Assembly: GCA_023213395.1 (NCBI GenBank)
Contig: CM041465.1
Span: 97,843,741-97,907,740 of the forward strand
Origin: Cycas panzhihuaensis
Taxonomy: Eukaryota > Cycadophyta
DNA: 64,000 nucleotides
Reading direction: 5' to 3'
The translations under genes and the position numbers were made by a program. A model generated the notes under the pieces. The model did no database searches. It worked only from the letters and a program-made list of their open reading frames with translations, and was not told the DNA's origin. Of this stretch, positions 47,427 to 58,495 are shown piece by piece. How positions within the stretch are numbered: the stretch's first letter is position 1; the number at the start of each line of letters is the position of its first letter.

Positions 47427-48069
47427 TGTTGAGAATAGAAGGTCCAACCCTCTAACCGCCACAAAGATCTATGACTTTCTTACAACTAGTTACAGAAATA
47501 GAAATATAAAATTACATGCAAGTTTTAAAATTAGAGATTATACTGAAACAAGACAATGAAAACCAAACATCATATGTGCACCTGATATAACATGGTAAAA
47601 CCCTAGTAGTGTGCTAGCGAAACATCCACATAAGAAAGGTATTGATCTTTATTACTACAAAATGGAGAAATAACACATCAAAAATACAGAGTACTCTCTG
47701 GAACAACAATCAGTCATCGGCCTCTTCACAGTACATTGCATAACATTACAACATAATAAGAAAAGCCCTAAAACGGGCTACATGAGAGGACATCCAAGAC
47801 CTAAATTGCAACCGTAGAATCTAGGGTATTTGTATTGAACAACACTGATTCTCCTTACACTTTGATAAGGTTTACATGGTCAATTTTTTGGGTTGGGGGC
47901 TATTGCCCCCGAACCCCCTCCTAGCAGGGGGCGTTCCATGCCCCCTGCATCCCCTGGCAAAGGGGGGCTCCAACCCCCCTTGGAACCCCCCAAGAAAGAT
48001 TAGGGGAGGAAACCACACTGAAAACATGCCATAATTTTAGGCCTATAATTATTATCACAATACCCAATA
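47427..48069 (-). repeat. copia-2 3' LTR
   Basis: 643 bp. Contains a run of G/C homopolymers at about 47890-47985 (GGGGGC and CCCCC blocks), also in the other LTR. The inner end is CCCAATA (CA changed to TA). Confidence 0.95.
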
Positions 48070-48083
48070 ATCTCCACCTTGAA
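48070..48083 (-). other. copia-2 polypurine tract
   Basis: The minus strand reads AAGGTGGAGAT immediately upstream of the 3' LTR, the usual plant copia form. Confidence 0.8.
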
Positions 48084-48099
48084 AATAATTACCCGCTAC

Positions 48100-51000
48100 C
48101 TTTCCTGGATCCTTCATCATCTTTTCTACAAGCCAAGAGAAGTCAAATAACATTTGAACTTCTCTAATGGTACTATTTTTGTGAATATATTAGCACAATT
48201 TTGATTGGTGTGAATCTTCTCAAGTGCCACTCCACCTGCTTCCATAACTTGTCTAACAAAATGGTACTTAAGAGTAATATGCTTTGTTCTACTATGATAA
48301 GCTGGATTCTTGGCTAGGTAAATAGCACTTTGACTGTCACAAAATACATTTACATTTTCTTACATCCTTCCAAGATCAACCAATAGACCTTGTAACCATA
48401 TTGCTTCTTTACAAGTATGTGCTGCAGTAATATATTCAACTTCTGTGGTTGACTATGTAATTGTACTCTGCAATTTGGACATCCAACTAACTGGACCATT
48501 TGCAAGAGTGTAAACATAACCTGAAGTAGACCTTCTTTTATCTAAATCTCCTGTAAAATCTAAATTGATGTATACACAAACCTAATTACCTATACCTCTA
48601 AAGGTGATACAGTAATCACTAGTACCTCTCAAATACTGAAGCAACCATTTCACTGCAGCCCAATGTTCCTTTCCTGGATTTGCCATAAACTTGCTAACTA
48701 CACTGACTGCATGTGAAATATCAGGTCTTGTACATACCATGGCATACATCAAACTTAGTAATGCACTCGCATAAGGCACATGAGACATATAAGCCTTTTC
48801 TTCTTCACTACTAGGACTCATATTAGATGAAAGCTTGAAATGGGAAGCTAATGGGATACTCATTGGTTTCACATTTGCCATCCCAAACCTAGTTAGCACC
48901 TTCTCTATATATTTCTGCTGTGATAACCATAGCTTACCACTTTTCTTGTCTCTATGTATCTCCATGCTTAAGATTTATTTTGCAGCTCCTAGATCCTTCA
49001 TATCAAATGTCCTAGCCAATTGAGCCTTTAGCTTATTGATTTCTACCATGTTCTTACTTGCAACTAGCATGTCATCAACATATAATACTAAGATAATGAA
49101 TAAGCCATTGTCCATAAATTTGAAGTAAACACAATGATCATACTCACTTCTTTTGAAATTTCGGCTCTCCATGAAGGTATCAAACTTCTTGTACTACTGC
49201 TTGGGCGATTACTTCAGGCCATACAATGATTTCTTAAGCCTGCAAATAAGTCTTTTCCTGCCATCTTGTACAAACCCCTCTGGTTGATCTATATAAATCT
49301 CCTCATCTAAATCTCCATGTAGAAAAGTTATTTTTACATCTAACTGCTCCAAATCCAAATCAAGAGAAGCTACCAATGCTAACAACACTCAAATTGAAAC
49401 AAGTTTAACAACTGGTGAAAAGATCTCATGAAAGTCAATACCTGCTTTCTGTGCAAAGCCTTTTGCCACCAGTCATGCCCTGTATTTATCAATCTTTCTA
49501 TCAACATCCATTTTCTTTTTGAAAACCCACCTACAACCAACAGTCTTCCTGCCAGGTGGAAGTTCTACCAAGTCCCATGAATGATTTTTCTTCAAGGCAT
49601 CTATATTTTCCTATATAGCACTTATCCACTTCTCTCCATGGATATCATCTACTAGTTCCTAATAACAAGTGGGCTCACCATCATTAGAAACTAAAGCAGT
49701 AGAAATAAAAGGGTTGTACCTATCATGTGGATGACTAACTCATGTAGATCTTCTAACTATTGGTAGAGGAGTGTCCACATACTCCTGTGAATCTGTTGCC
49801 GATTCATCTTCAGAAAGATCTTCATGCTCTTCTGATTCTATAGATGGCTGCATTTCAAACTTAACTTGTTGATGTTCATCTTGCTGCTTCTATTTTATTT
49901 TAGCTTCTACACTATCTGATTTTACAAGGGGACATTCATTAAATATGACATCTCTGTTAATGGTGATTTTGTGGGTAGTAGGATCCCACAACCTATATCC
50001 CTTCACACCATCCTTACCACCATAACTAACAAAGATATATCTCTTGGATTTTGGGTCTAACTTTGAACGTTTACTTTTGTTAGTCCAGGCATAAGCATCA
50101 CAACAAAAAACTTTTAAATTTGAATAATCACACAGATGTCCAGTCCATACCTCTTCAAGAATCTTACAATCTATTGCAACTGATGGTGACCTATTTACCA
50201 GATAGCAAGCTGTTTGAACAGCTTCTACCCACAAGCCCTACTCCACTCCTAGATTACTTAGCATGCTTCTTGCTCTTTCCAAGAGTGTCCTATTCATGTG
50301 CTCAACAATGCCATTTTGCTGCAAAGTATAGCTAATGGTCTTGTGTCTTTCGATCCTAGCTTCTCTGCAATAGTTCTTAAATTCCAAGGAGTTGAACTCA
50401 CCTCCATCGTTAGTTCTTAAATATTTGATTGTCTTACCAGTACTATTCTCAACTAAAGCCTTGAACTGCTTAAACACACTAAAAACTTCATATTTCCTTT
50501 TCAAAAAATAGACCCATACCTTCCTGGAGTAATCATCTATAAATGTGACAAAATACAATGATCCTCCACAAGATATCTTAGGGGTTGGTCCCCATACATC
50601 TGAATGTATGTAATCCAGAATGCCTTTACTAGTGTGACTCCCTACTTTAAACCTGAGTCTACACTGTTTATTAAAAACACAATGTTTATAGAAAGCTAAA
50701 TCTGAAAGTTGCAAGTTAGGAAGTAACTTACGATTTATTAGTACCTTAAGTCTTTTCTCACTCATGTGCCCAAGTCTTTGATGCCATAGCTAAGCAGGAT
50801 CTTTTGCAGTCTTTGACGTTGTAGCTACTTGGCTGACATCTGTACTTCCCACTAAAATATAAAGATTTCCTCTCTTTAAGGCTTTCATAACAACCAAGGC
50901 ACCCTTTGACACCTTTAGGACTCCTTCATGACCTGTATGCTTAAAATCACCCAAATCTAATTCACCCAAGGAAATCAGATTCCTTTTCAAATTAAGTACA

Positions 51001-52060
51001 TGTCTAACCTTAGTTAATGTTCTGACTACCCCATCGAACATCTTAATTTTGATGCTACCAATGCCTACTATCTTATAAGAAACTTTATTTCCCATAAGCA
51101 CATCACCACCATAAAGAGGTTGGTATGATGAGAACTAACTCCTGTGTGGACACATGTGGTGCAAAGCACCTAAATCTAATAACTAGTCATGGTGATAATG
51201 AGAAACATTATAAGTAACCAAGACATCATCATCCATACCTTGATTTCACTCCAACTGTTTTGCCTCCTTGGCAGGATCCTCCTTTTTCTGGAACTCCTTT
51301 CTTTTGTAACAATCCTTCTTGAGGTGACTAGTCTTATTACAATGCCAACACCTAAGCTTACTCTTTTTGCTCTTTGACTTAGATCTCGATGTATCCCTGG
51401 AGTTTTGTCCTCTCTTAAACATTCTACCCTTCTTCATCATGGCTTCTGGTGTGGAGGTTTCAAGACTAGACTTCCTCCACACTTCTTCCATTAGTAAAGC
51501 ACTCACAATAGAGTCATATTCTAATTCATTTATAGTGCTAAAACTGATTAAGATGACAATATTATCCCAAGATTCAGGTAATGAGCATAACAAGGTAACT
51601 ACTTTGTCTTCATCCTCAATTTTAACATCGATACTAGTCAATTGATAAATAAGAGTATTAAAAATATTTAAATAGTCAGCGATTTTTGTACCTTCCTTCA
51701 TCCATAACGAGTATAGTTGCCTCTTCAGGTAGATTCAGTTTGTTACTGATTTGGTCATATACAGGCCTTCCAACTGGGTCCATAATCCTGCTGCTATCTG
51801 CTCCCCTATGATGTTAAACAAAACTTCATCTGCCAAGCACAATCGTATTGTGCTAAGTGCCTTTTTATCTAAATCATCCCATTCATCATTATTCATCCTT
51901 GTGGGTTTCTTTGATTTTCCTACAAGGGCTTTATACAAACCCTGCTATATAAGAATATCGTACGCTTTTAGCTTCCACAACTTGAAGTTATTCTTGCCAT
52001 TGAATTTCTCCACCTTGAACTTTGCACTTACTAGTTTCACCATTTGGTGTAGAAAAACCA
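48100..52060 (-). pseudogene. copia-2 gag-pol, nearly complete relic
   Basis: Gag from about 52040 (MVKLVSAKFKVEKFNG) with UBN2 capsid. Knuckle CWHCNKTSHLKKDC at about 51345. Protease has LLDLGALHHMCPH, that is DSGA changed to DLGA. GAG_pre-integrase, then integrase at 50765-50238: first Asp in HSDVWG, second region RTNDGGEF (Asp and Asn exchanged compared with the usual DNGGEF), catalytic Glu in GIVEHMNRT. RT includes LVLYVDDMLVAS at about 49080 with an intact YVDD. RNase H follows (48965-48150): LDFTGDLDKRRSTSGY, STTEVEYITAAHTCKEA, CDSQSAIYLAKNPAYHSRTKHI. Stops occur between these blocks (for example in the protease and after GIGN at 48582). Confidence 0.93.
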
Positions 52061-52100
52061 ACACCAAAACCTTGACAAACTCGTTGCGAGAAAAAGAGTG

Positions 52101-52112
52101 GCTCTAATACCA
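52101..52112 (-). other. copia-2 primer-binding site
   Basis: The minus strand reads TGGTATTAGAGC, one change from the initiator-Met tRNA site. Confidence 0.85.
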
Positions 52113-52114
52113 CT

Positions 52115-52756
52115 TGTTGAGAATAGAAGGTCCAACCCTCTAACCACCACTAAGATCTATTACTTTCTTATAACTAGTTATAGAAATGGAAACATAAAAT
52201 TACATGCAAGTTCTAAAATCAGAGATTATACTAAAATAAGACAATGAAAACCAAACATCACATGTGCACCTGATATAATGTAGTAAAACCCTAGCAGTAT
52301 ACTAAGAAAACATCCACACAGGAAAGGTATCGATCTTTATTACTACAAAATGGAGAAATAGTATATCACAGATACAGAGTGCTCTCTGGAACAATAATCA
52401 GTCATTGCCCTCTTCACAGTATATTGCATAATATTACAATATAATAAGAAAATCCCTAAAACGGGCTACATGAGAGGACATCGAAGACCTAAACCGCAAC
52501 TGTAGAACTAGGGTATTTGTATTAAATGGCCCTAGTTCTCTTTACACTTTGATAAGGTTTACATGGTCAATTTTTCAAGTTAGGGGCTATCACCCCCGAA
52601 CCCCCTCCTAGCAAGGGGCATTCCACGCCCCCTGCATCCCCTGGCCAAGGGGGGCTCATGCCCCCATGGGAACCCCCTAAGAAAGATTAGGGGGGGAAAC
52701 TGCATCGAAAACATGCCATAATTTTAGGCCTATAATTATTGTCATAATACCCAACA
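52115..52756 (-). repeat. copia-2 5' LTR
   Basis: 642 bp, intact TG...CA. Differs from 47427-48069 at scattered sites, mostly transitions. Confidence 0.95.
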
Positions 52757-53363
52757 GTAACAATGTGTTGTATGACAGTCCTCCTCTCTCTGCTACCCTG
52801 ATAGCATCTAACTGGACGACCAGGTTCACCGCTATTAGTGTGGCCTAGTCCAATCTCTTCTTAGCCTTGCATCTCCTCACTGCGTCCATCCATCTGCCGG
52901 GTATGTCCCTATAATTTTATTTCTGGGATATCTGAAATAGAATGCACTAAGTAATCACTTTCCTCACATGAGGAATCCTAAACATAATCATGCTCTAGAT
53001 TAGTATACCTATCCTCTCCCACTGGTCCTGACCCGTGAAATAGGTCATTGCCTCCCTGTATATAGCATCATTACTAGGTATTGCACCTAGTGACATTAGT
53101 GCTCCTACTGCTGGAACTCCCAAGATCCTCCTAATGTCTCCTGGTGTGACTGTGACATCTCCCACTTGGGGGAGATGGAACACATGCCTTCGTTGATCCC
53201 AGTGTGAGACTATATCTATTAGGAGGCACTGGTCTAATGCATACTGCAGTGTCCAAATGGCCTTTAATAGGATACATCTCCCTAGTACGCATCAATCTCT
53301 ATGAGTCATCATCTCAATAAAACTGAGCATGGTAACTCCTATGTTCTCGCGGTTATCCACCAT

Positions 53364-54055
53364 GATAACAGCCTGTAAAACACCCATAAAACTAGTCAAA
53401 TCCTATCTAAACCAACTTATTGACCTTCAGGACTGCTTCTCACTCTTCAAGGACTGAGATCCAGCTCTCCTTTGGGCCATCTTTTATGTTTTTCGGCTAG
53501 TCTGCCCTTATATCATGCTAAACTGTACTGAACCACAGAGTTTAGCATGGGGCCCACTGAGATTTTATCCACATCTCAGTGGCCCCACAGTAAAGATTGT
53601 GTCACTGCAATCTTTGTTGTGGTGCTAGTGTCACCCCCTAAAAATGGGGGGTTTCTAGCCTAAAAAATAAAATATTTTTATCCAAGTAGGCCACACTAAG
53701 GCCCACCAAGACCAATGCTGCCTAACACCCTGGTCATGCCTCTCAGAGGGTCTAATTTGAACACTAGGAGATCGTTATTTATCCTTAACAGGCCTACAAC
53801 TGCATTAAAAATCACTAAAAAGCTATAAAATTCAAGTGAAAAAATGGGTTTGGGTATGAATGATCCACTCAATGGATCTAGTCTTGCTACTGCCATCTTG
53901 TCTCCCTGGTCCCACTAGATGTCTCTGCGTCCTGATCTAATGTTCGGATCTCTCCCTGTATGCCTCTGAAGTTGGGCGGTGCTCTGTTGTGTAAGGGGAA
54001 GGGCTCTAATGTGTTTGTGAACTCGTAAAAATGAATTCTATTTTCACCTAGTTTC
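53364..54055 (-). other. Outer antisense leader
   Basis: Between the antisense TATA and the PMD exon. Includes ATGGCCCAAAGG near 53500, matching E2. No long open frame; a minus-strand open stretch at 53896-53696 has no recognisable domain. Confidence 0.4.
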
Positions 54056-54064
54056 CTTTATATA
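54056..54064 (-). promoter_or_regulatory. Antisense TATA box, outer element
   Basis: The minus strand reads CCTATATAAAGGAAACTAG, one inserted A relative to E2/E3. Confidence 0.58.
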
Positions 54065-54204
54065 GGCGGGGGCCCTGACGGACATTTCTCTCACCACGAC
54101 AGCCCTTGAGACCATCTCCTTACCATGATCACCTTTGCCTTCTGGGTCCATCTCTAGCTTTTCTCTTGTGGCTTTCTTTTTCTTTAGACCTAGCGGGTGC
54201 ATTT

Positions 54205-55131
54205 ATGGCACCCTTTCCTTGGCCTTGTGAGGCCCCTTCTATCTTGTTTTACATGATGCCTCTATATAGACTTGAGTTTATACTTGTTTGACTCATTTCA
54301 CCATCCTAGATCCATTTTCGCTGCCTATTCATGTCTCTTGGACTTTCAAAGGAAGGGTCCCCCCTGTTTGGGACTATGTTTTGCTTCCTTAAGTGACCTT
54401 TAGCACCCCAGAGGAGCCTTTTTACTGTTGGTTCTTCCTCATCTACTGGTTGGCCCTCTTCACCTTCAGGTAGCCTTGTCCTTGGGTCTTCCTACCTTTT
54501 GTGGCCTTTATCAACAACCATTTGAGCCTTTTATAATGGTTTCCCACTGTTGAGTCCTCTCCACTCATCGGTCCCATTGGCTTTTCCCTCTCTACTGAGA
54601 CTCCAGTCCTTTGCCATGGTATTACTCATTTTCACTAATGGTAGAAGTCATGGTAACCCTAGCCCTTTTGCTGCTGCGTGGATTCTTTATGACCCTTCCT
54701 AACATGACTTTATGCACTCTAGGATCTTGCTTCCTGATTCCACCAATAATGAAGCTGAGTACACAGCTGTTATTGAGGCCCTTACTAATGCACTCTGCTT
54801 CCACCATGGACCCATCATTCTCCTTTGCAACTCTCAGGTTGTAATGTCTCATCTCACCCAAGTTTACCAGGTGTGGTGCCCACGCTTGAGATCTGTTACC
54901 TTGACTGCTAGATCCTAGTTGGCTTATTTCTCATCCGTCGACATTCGACACATTCTGCAGCCTCTTAGTGTCAAGGCAGATAGCTTAGTTCATCTCATCC
55001 TTGAGCATTGCCTTCCTCTCCTTAGTGACCCACATTGAAAGAATTGTCTGGTCACCCATATACCCAAGTCTTAGGTCATCTTGTACTTTACTTTACGATT
55101 TGTTCACACCTCTAAAAGTTGGCCACTAATA
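54205..55131 (+). pseudogene. Outer second RNase H (aRNH-like) ORF
   Basis: ATG at 54205 (MAPFPWPCEAPSILFYMM) after TTTCTTTTTCTTTAG. The RNase H core at 54625-55010 has IFTNGRSHGNPSPFAAAWIL (first Asp changed to Asn), LLPDSTNNEAEYTAVIEALTNAL with catalytic Glu, LLCNSQVV (third Asp changed to Asn), HLTQVYQVWCPRL, and SVDIRHI...SVKADSLV with the last Asp. It is distinct from the gypsy RNase H at 43290-43660, so the element carried two RNase H domains. Stops at several places. Adjacent to the 3' LTR. Confidence 0.75.
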
Positions 55132-55522
55132 AGGTTAAACTATGATGACCACCAGGTTTGTTTTCTTCACTCTACTTTTAGCATTTTAGCATATAGCTCT
55201 CGCTATTCTTGACTTGTGTCTGTACATAGCTCTTTATTCATGACATTTATTTGGTCTTGGGTGTGGTCATCACCACCTTTCCACCCTACTCTTACAATGG
55301 GGGCACCCCCCTCATCTATTATCTTTACCTACAACCTATGTCGTGACATATAGGTAGCCCCTATGTTGTCTCACCCTTACCTTTACACCCATGCATTCTA
55401 CCATGACACTTGTCGTCACCCTTGGTTTGCACCATTACTATGATTTGTATATATATATGCTACTGACATTGTGTTACCAGCATTCACCATCACATTACAC
55501 CTTTGAGGTGTGAGGCTCTGCT

Positions 55523-55535
55523 GCCAAGGGGGTAG
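55523..55535 (+). other. Outer polypurine tract
   Basis: GCCAAGGGGGTAG ending at the TG of the 3' LTR. Confidence 0.68.
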
Positions 55536-58495
55536 TGTTTCCCGTCTCCTGGGAATGGGTTCTTGGCAAGTCGATGTAGGTAAGTGCAGGTATGCTTCTA
55601 TCCTTTGCCTTTATTATTTCTCTAGAAAGGTAAATAGAAGCATCATTTCATTACATAGCTAACTAACACATTTGAGTAATCATCTTACACCTGTTGCTTG
55701 ATCATATCATTTGTTACTCTTTTAGCCTATGACGATTAGTGGGACACGCATCCCTATGGTGCTCTATAACCCTCCTATGCACATATGTGTTTCCCTGGGT
55801 ACTACTCAACCCATGTGATCCGTTACACCCCTTGCCATATCACAACTCTTAACACCCCATTGAGTGTGATTAGTTTATCATTACACCAGTTATTGGTTTT
55901 CTAGGAGTCCTACCACTTCAGTACCCCATCCGGATTAGGTCATCTTCCTTATTTGACTATCCTTAGCCATCTAAACAGAGGGTCAGTCCCTCCTAGGCCT
56001 GGGGTAGCCCCTTTAAGGCTCCCAGGCATCCTCCTTTTGGCTTATTTTGATCTCTGTCACTATACCATGGCAAATGTCACGGTACCATGGTAAGCTTCAT
56101 GGTACCACAAAGTTTATCATGGGGCGATTGTCATAAGATGTTTTTTAAAATCTATCGTGGCAAATTTTTCTTTTTTCATGAAATTACCACGTGGCTTCAA
56201 CACCTCTCAAGGCCTACCCCAACCCTAATCATCCATTCAGCTTAGGGTTAGGTATAAAGCCCAAAACAACCTCATTTTCTATCTGTTCTTCCACCTTCCT
56301 TTCTCTCTTCTTTCTCTTTTATAGGAGTTTTCTATAGGAATGCCCTGCAATGCTCAAGTTCCCTATGTTTAAGCCTGAGATCTACCCATTGTAGCTCTGA
56401 TCCATGGTAACAGGCTCACCAATAAATGCCTCTAAGCAAGGATTCATGCCCAAGTCTAGCCTCCATGCCCTTCCTATAGTTTTCAGCAAGTTTATCTTCG
56501 AATTACAGCATCCTCCTAAGGACCCCCTATAAGTATATCAGATCTTCCATTTCTTACTTTTTTCAAGGGTAGACCTGCCCCCTACATATCCTAGTAGGTA
56601 TTTTTCCTCTATTGCTCTATATCTTTCCTTTGGCTTATCTTGTAAAAGGTTAGATCTCTAAGCACATCATTCCTTTCCTTATTTTTTAGTGTATATAGGA
56701 GGCACTCCTCTATTTCTTATTTTTCCTGCCCTCTTCATCTCCCTATCCTCTCCTGGTTTTTTCCAAGGAGGCTGCGGGAGAGGACCCACAAAGAGTGAGT
56801 GAAAGGTACTAAGGCAGGTTCTATACCCACTAAGCCTACTCTTCAAGAGTAAACCCCTTCTCCTCTTTCCTCTCCTCCACTTGTGCCTCTCTTGTGTTAC
56901 AAGGGAGTCTCTGGGATTTAGCCTACACTGGAGATCAGCATATGCAACCCTTACTATGATGTTTCCAAGCATGCATACCTCTCTTGGCCAGCTCCACCAA
57001 CCCCTAAATGGTGTCCCTCATTCATCCTGGGTCCTAGTTTAGCCAATGTTGCAATTTGTTGCACGTAACACATTTGCAACATAGGCAACTTTCACAAACC
57101 TCATAATGTTTATTTCCTTTACTATCCACTACTAATATGATGTCCTAATCTGCTATACCCTATGTCTAAGGGAAGCATGGAGGTGTACTTGTTGGAGGGT
57201 TAGCCATTCTGAGGCTAACCTCCCCTTGCCTTGGCTTGCGTTGTTGGTTTTTCTTAGGAGATTGTAGAGTTACTTTTGGTGGAAGATTACATAATTTGAA
57301 ACATTCTAACTTGAAATATTTTAACATTCTACTATTACATATATATACATATATTTGCTTTATAGCTTGGTAGCCCCTTGGGAAAGGGCAAGGAACTTTG
57401 TGATTACAGGTTTGCGATGCCATTTACAGAGAAAAGTAAACGATGACAATCTAGGTACGTTCCTTGGCCTCTTTTTCTTTGGTTGTTCTAGCCTTTACAT
57501 AGTTCCTTTTACCTTTACATTTTCTTGTTTCTTTCTTTTCATTTTTGGGGGAGGTAAGGAAACCCCTATGCTGCTCACATGATAAGAAAAGGGAAAAGAG
57601 GAAGCGGGTGTAGCTCAAGGCGGAGATCATATTTCAGTTGCAATGCTCTTCCAAGTACACCGCTTTCATTTCATTGGTCTTTTCTTACTTCTTTTGCCTT
57701 ATATGTTTACTTGAAAAGACATAAGGGAACAAAGTAAAAGGGAACCGATTCACATCATCTTTTTGCACATTAGTCCATATTTTAGAAAAGAGCATCCATT
57801 GAGGGTTATCCCATTTCCTCTTTTATTTAATTGCATTGTCGTGTAGTTTGTATGATATCTTGGTTTGTTTCTTTGTTTCTCCTTCCCTTGTTTAAAACGA
57901 AATGAGAGTGAGGATTTGTTGTTGAGAGAGAAAGTATATTTATTGCTCTTTACTTTGTATACCTCTCATTTGCATGTACATACAACTACCCCCCCCCCCA
58001 TTGTTGCATATAGAGGTTAGATCCTCTTACATATAGAGTGGCGGGAATCCTTTCCTCCACCACTCCTTATCCATCCCACTTTCCTACTAGGTGGACTAGT
58101 TCTTAAAGGATCTGTCCCCTAAGATCTCCCTTTTTACCTCATCATACCTACACATACCTCACCTACGTCCTTTAGCTTCCTTTCCACAAGGATTTGCTCC
58201 CTTGTTGGGTCTTACCTTTCCCTTCCGGCCATCCAAGGGCAGGAAGACCCTTGCTTTGAGGTTACTCGGGCAACCAAGGACATCCCTCACTTGTGCTCCC
58301 CTTCAAAGTCAAAAGTTAAGTTACCTAGAGGAAGTCGTGTGCTATTTGTGGGTCTTGAACCTACGTTCTAATGCACAGACGCCCTGTGTGGGCGCTTCCT
58401 TTCACTTGTTGGTTTGATCCCTTTGTCCCAGAACTTTCTGTCGATAGTCTTAATCCCAACTTAGTGTAGTTACTATCCCCATAGGCATGATTCCA
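55536..58495 (+). repeat. Outer element 3' LTR (uninterrupted)
   Basis: 2960 bp, TGTTTCCCGTC to GATTCCA. Serves as the reference showing that 6554-7491 and 22140-24158 are one LTR. TATAAAG at 56253-56259. Donor-like GGGGAG|GTAAGG at about 57555. Contains a C homopolymer at about 57990. Confidence 0.92.

Larger units (their letters stand above)
47427..52756 (-). mobile_element. copia-2: full-length Ty1/copia element, Tork-like
   Basis: Plus-strand ends TGTTGAG...CCCAACA, LTRs 47427-48069 and 52115-52756, perfect 5-bp TSD GTAAC (47422-47426, 52757-52761). PBS next to the right-hand LTR and polypurine tract next to the left-hand LTR fix the orientation as minus. The internal region encodes gag, protease, integrase, RT and RNase H in copia order. 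It is the least decayed element here but still carries stops. Confidence 0.95.
45786..53363 (-). pseudogene. Outer antisense PMD-like gene, split by copia-2
   Basis: Minus strand from ATG 53363 (MVDNRENIGVTML), with HVFHLPQVGDVTVTPGDIRRILGVPA at 53200-53120 and NLVVQLDAIRVAERGGLSYNTLLQC just before the copia-2 insertion (TSD GTAAC at 52757-52761 and 47422-47426). It resumes at 47421 with FSDYFGAMAPPGV, then the acidic Gly/Pro-rich linker (47226-46846), a duplicated intron region and the coiled-coil exon, ending at stop 45786. This copy shows that the stretch around the insertion is coding, without an intron. Same product as E2/E3; function unknown. Confidence 0.62.
6554..58495 (+). mobile_element. 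Outer Tat-like Ty3/gypsy retrotransposon, split by three insertions
   Basis: The LTRs (6554-7491 plus 22140-24158; 55536-58495) are about 2.95 kb each and start identically in layout. The PBS-like site follows at 24160 and the polypurine tract precedes 55536. The plus-strand order is gag, protease, RT, RNase H and integrase (24414-28817 and 42815-45018), then an antisense PMD-like gene, then a second RNase H ORF. E2, E3 and copia-2 are inserted within it. Without them the element is about 18 kb, in the range of Tat/Ogre-type elements. Large size, the polyprotein order, an extra RNase H and an antisense ORF all point to the Tat lineage; this is inference from motifs. No matching TSD is visible (GGGAA on the left, CCATG on the right). 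Confidence 0.8.
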
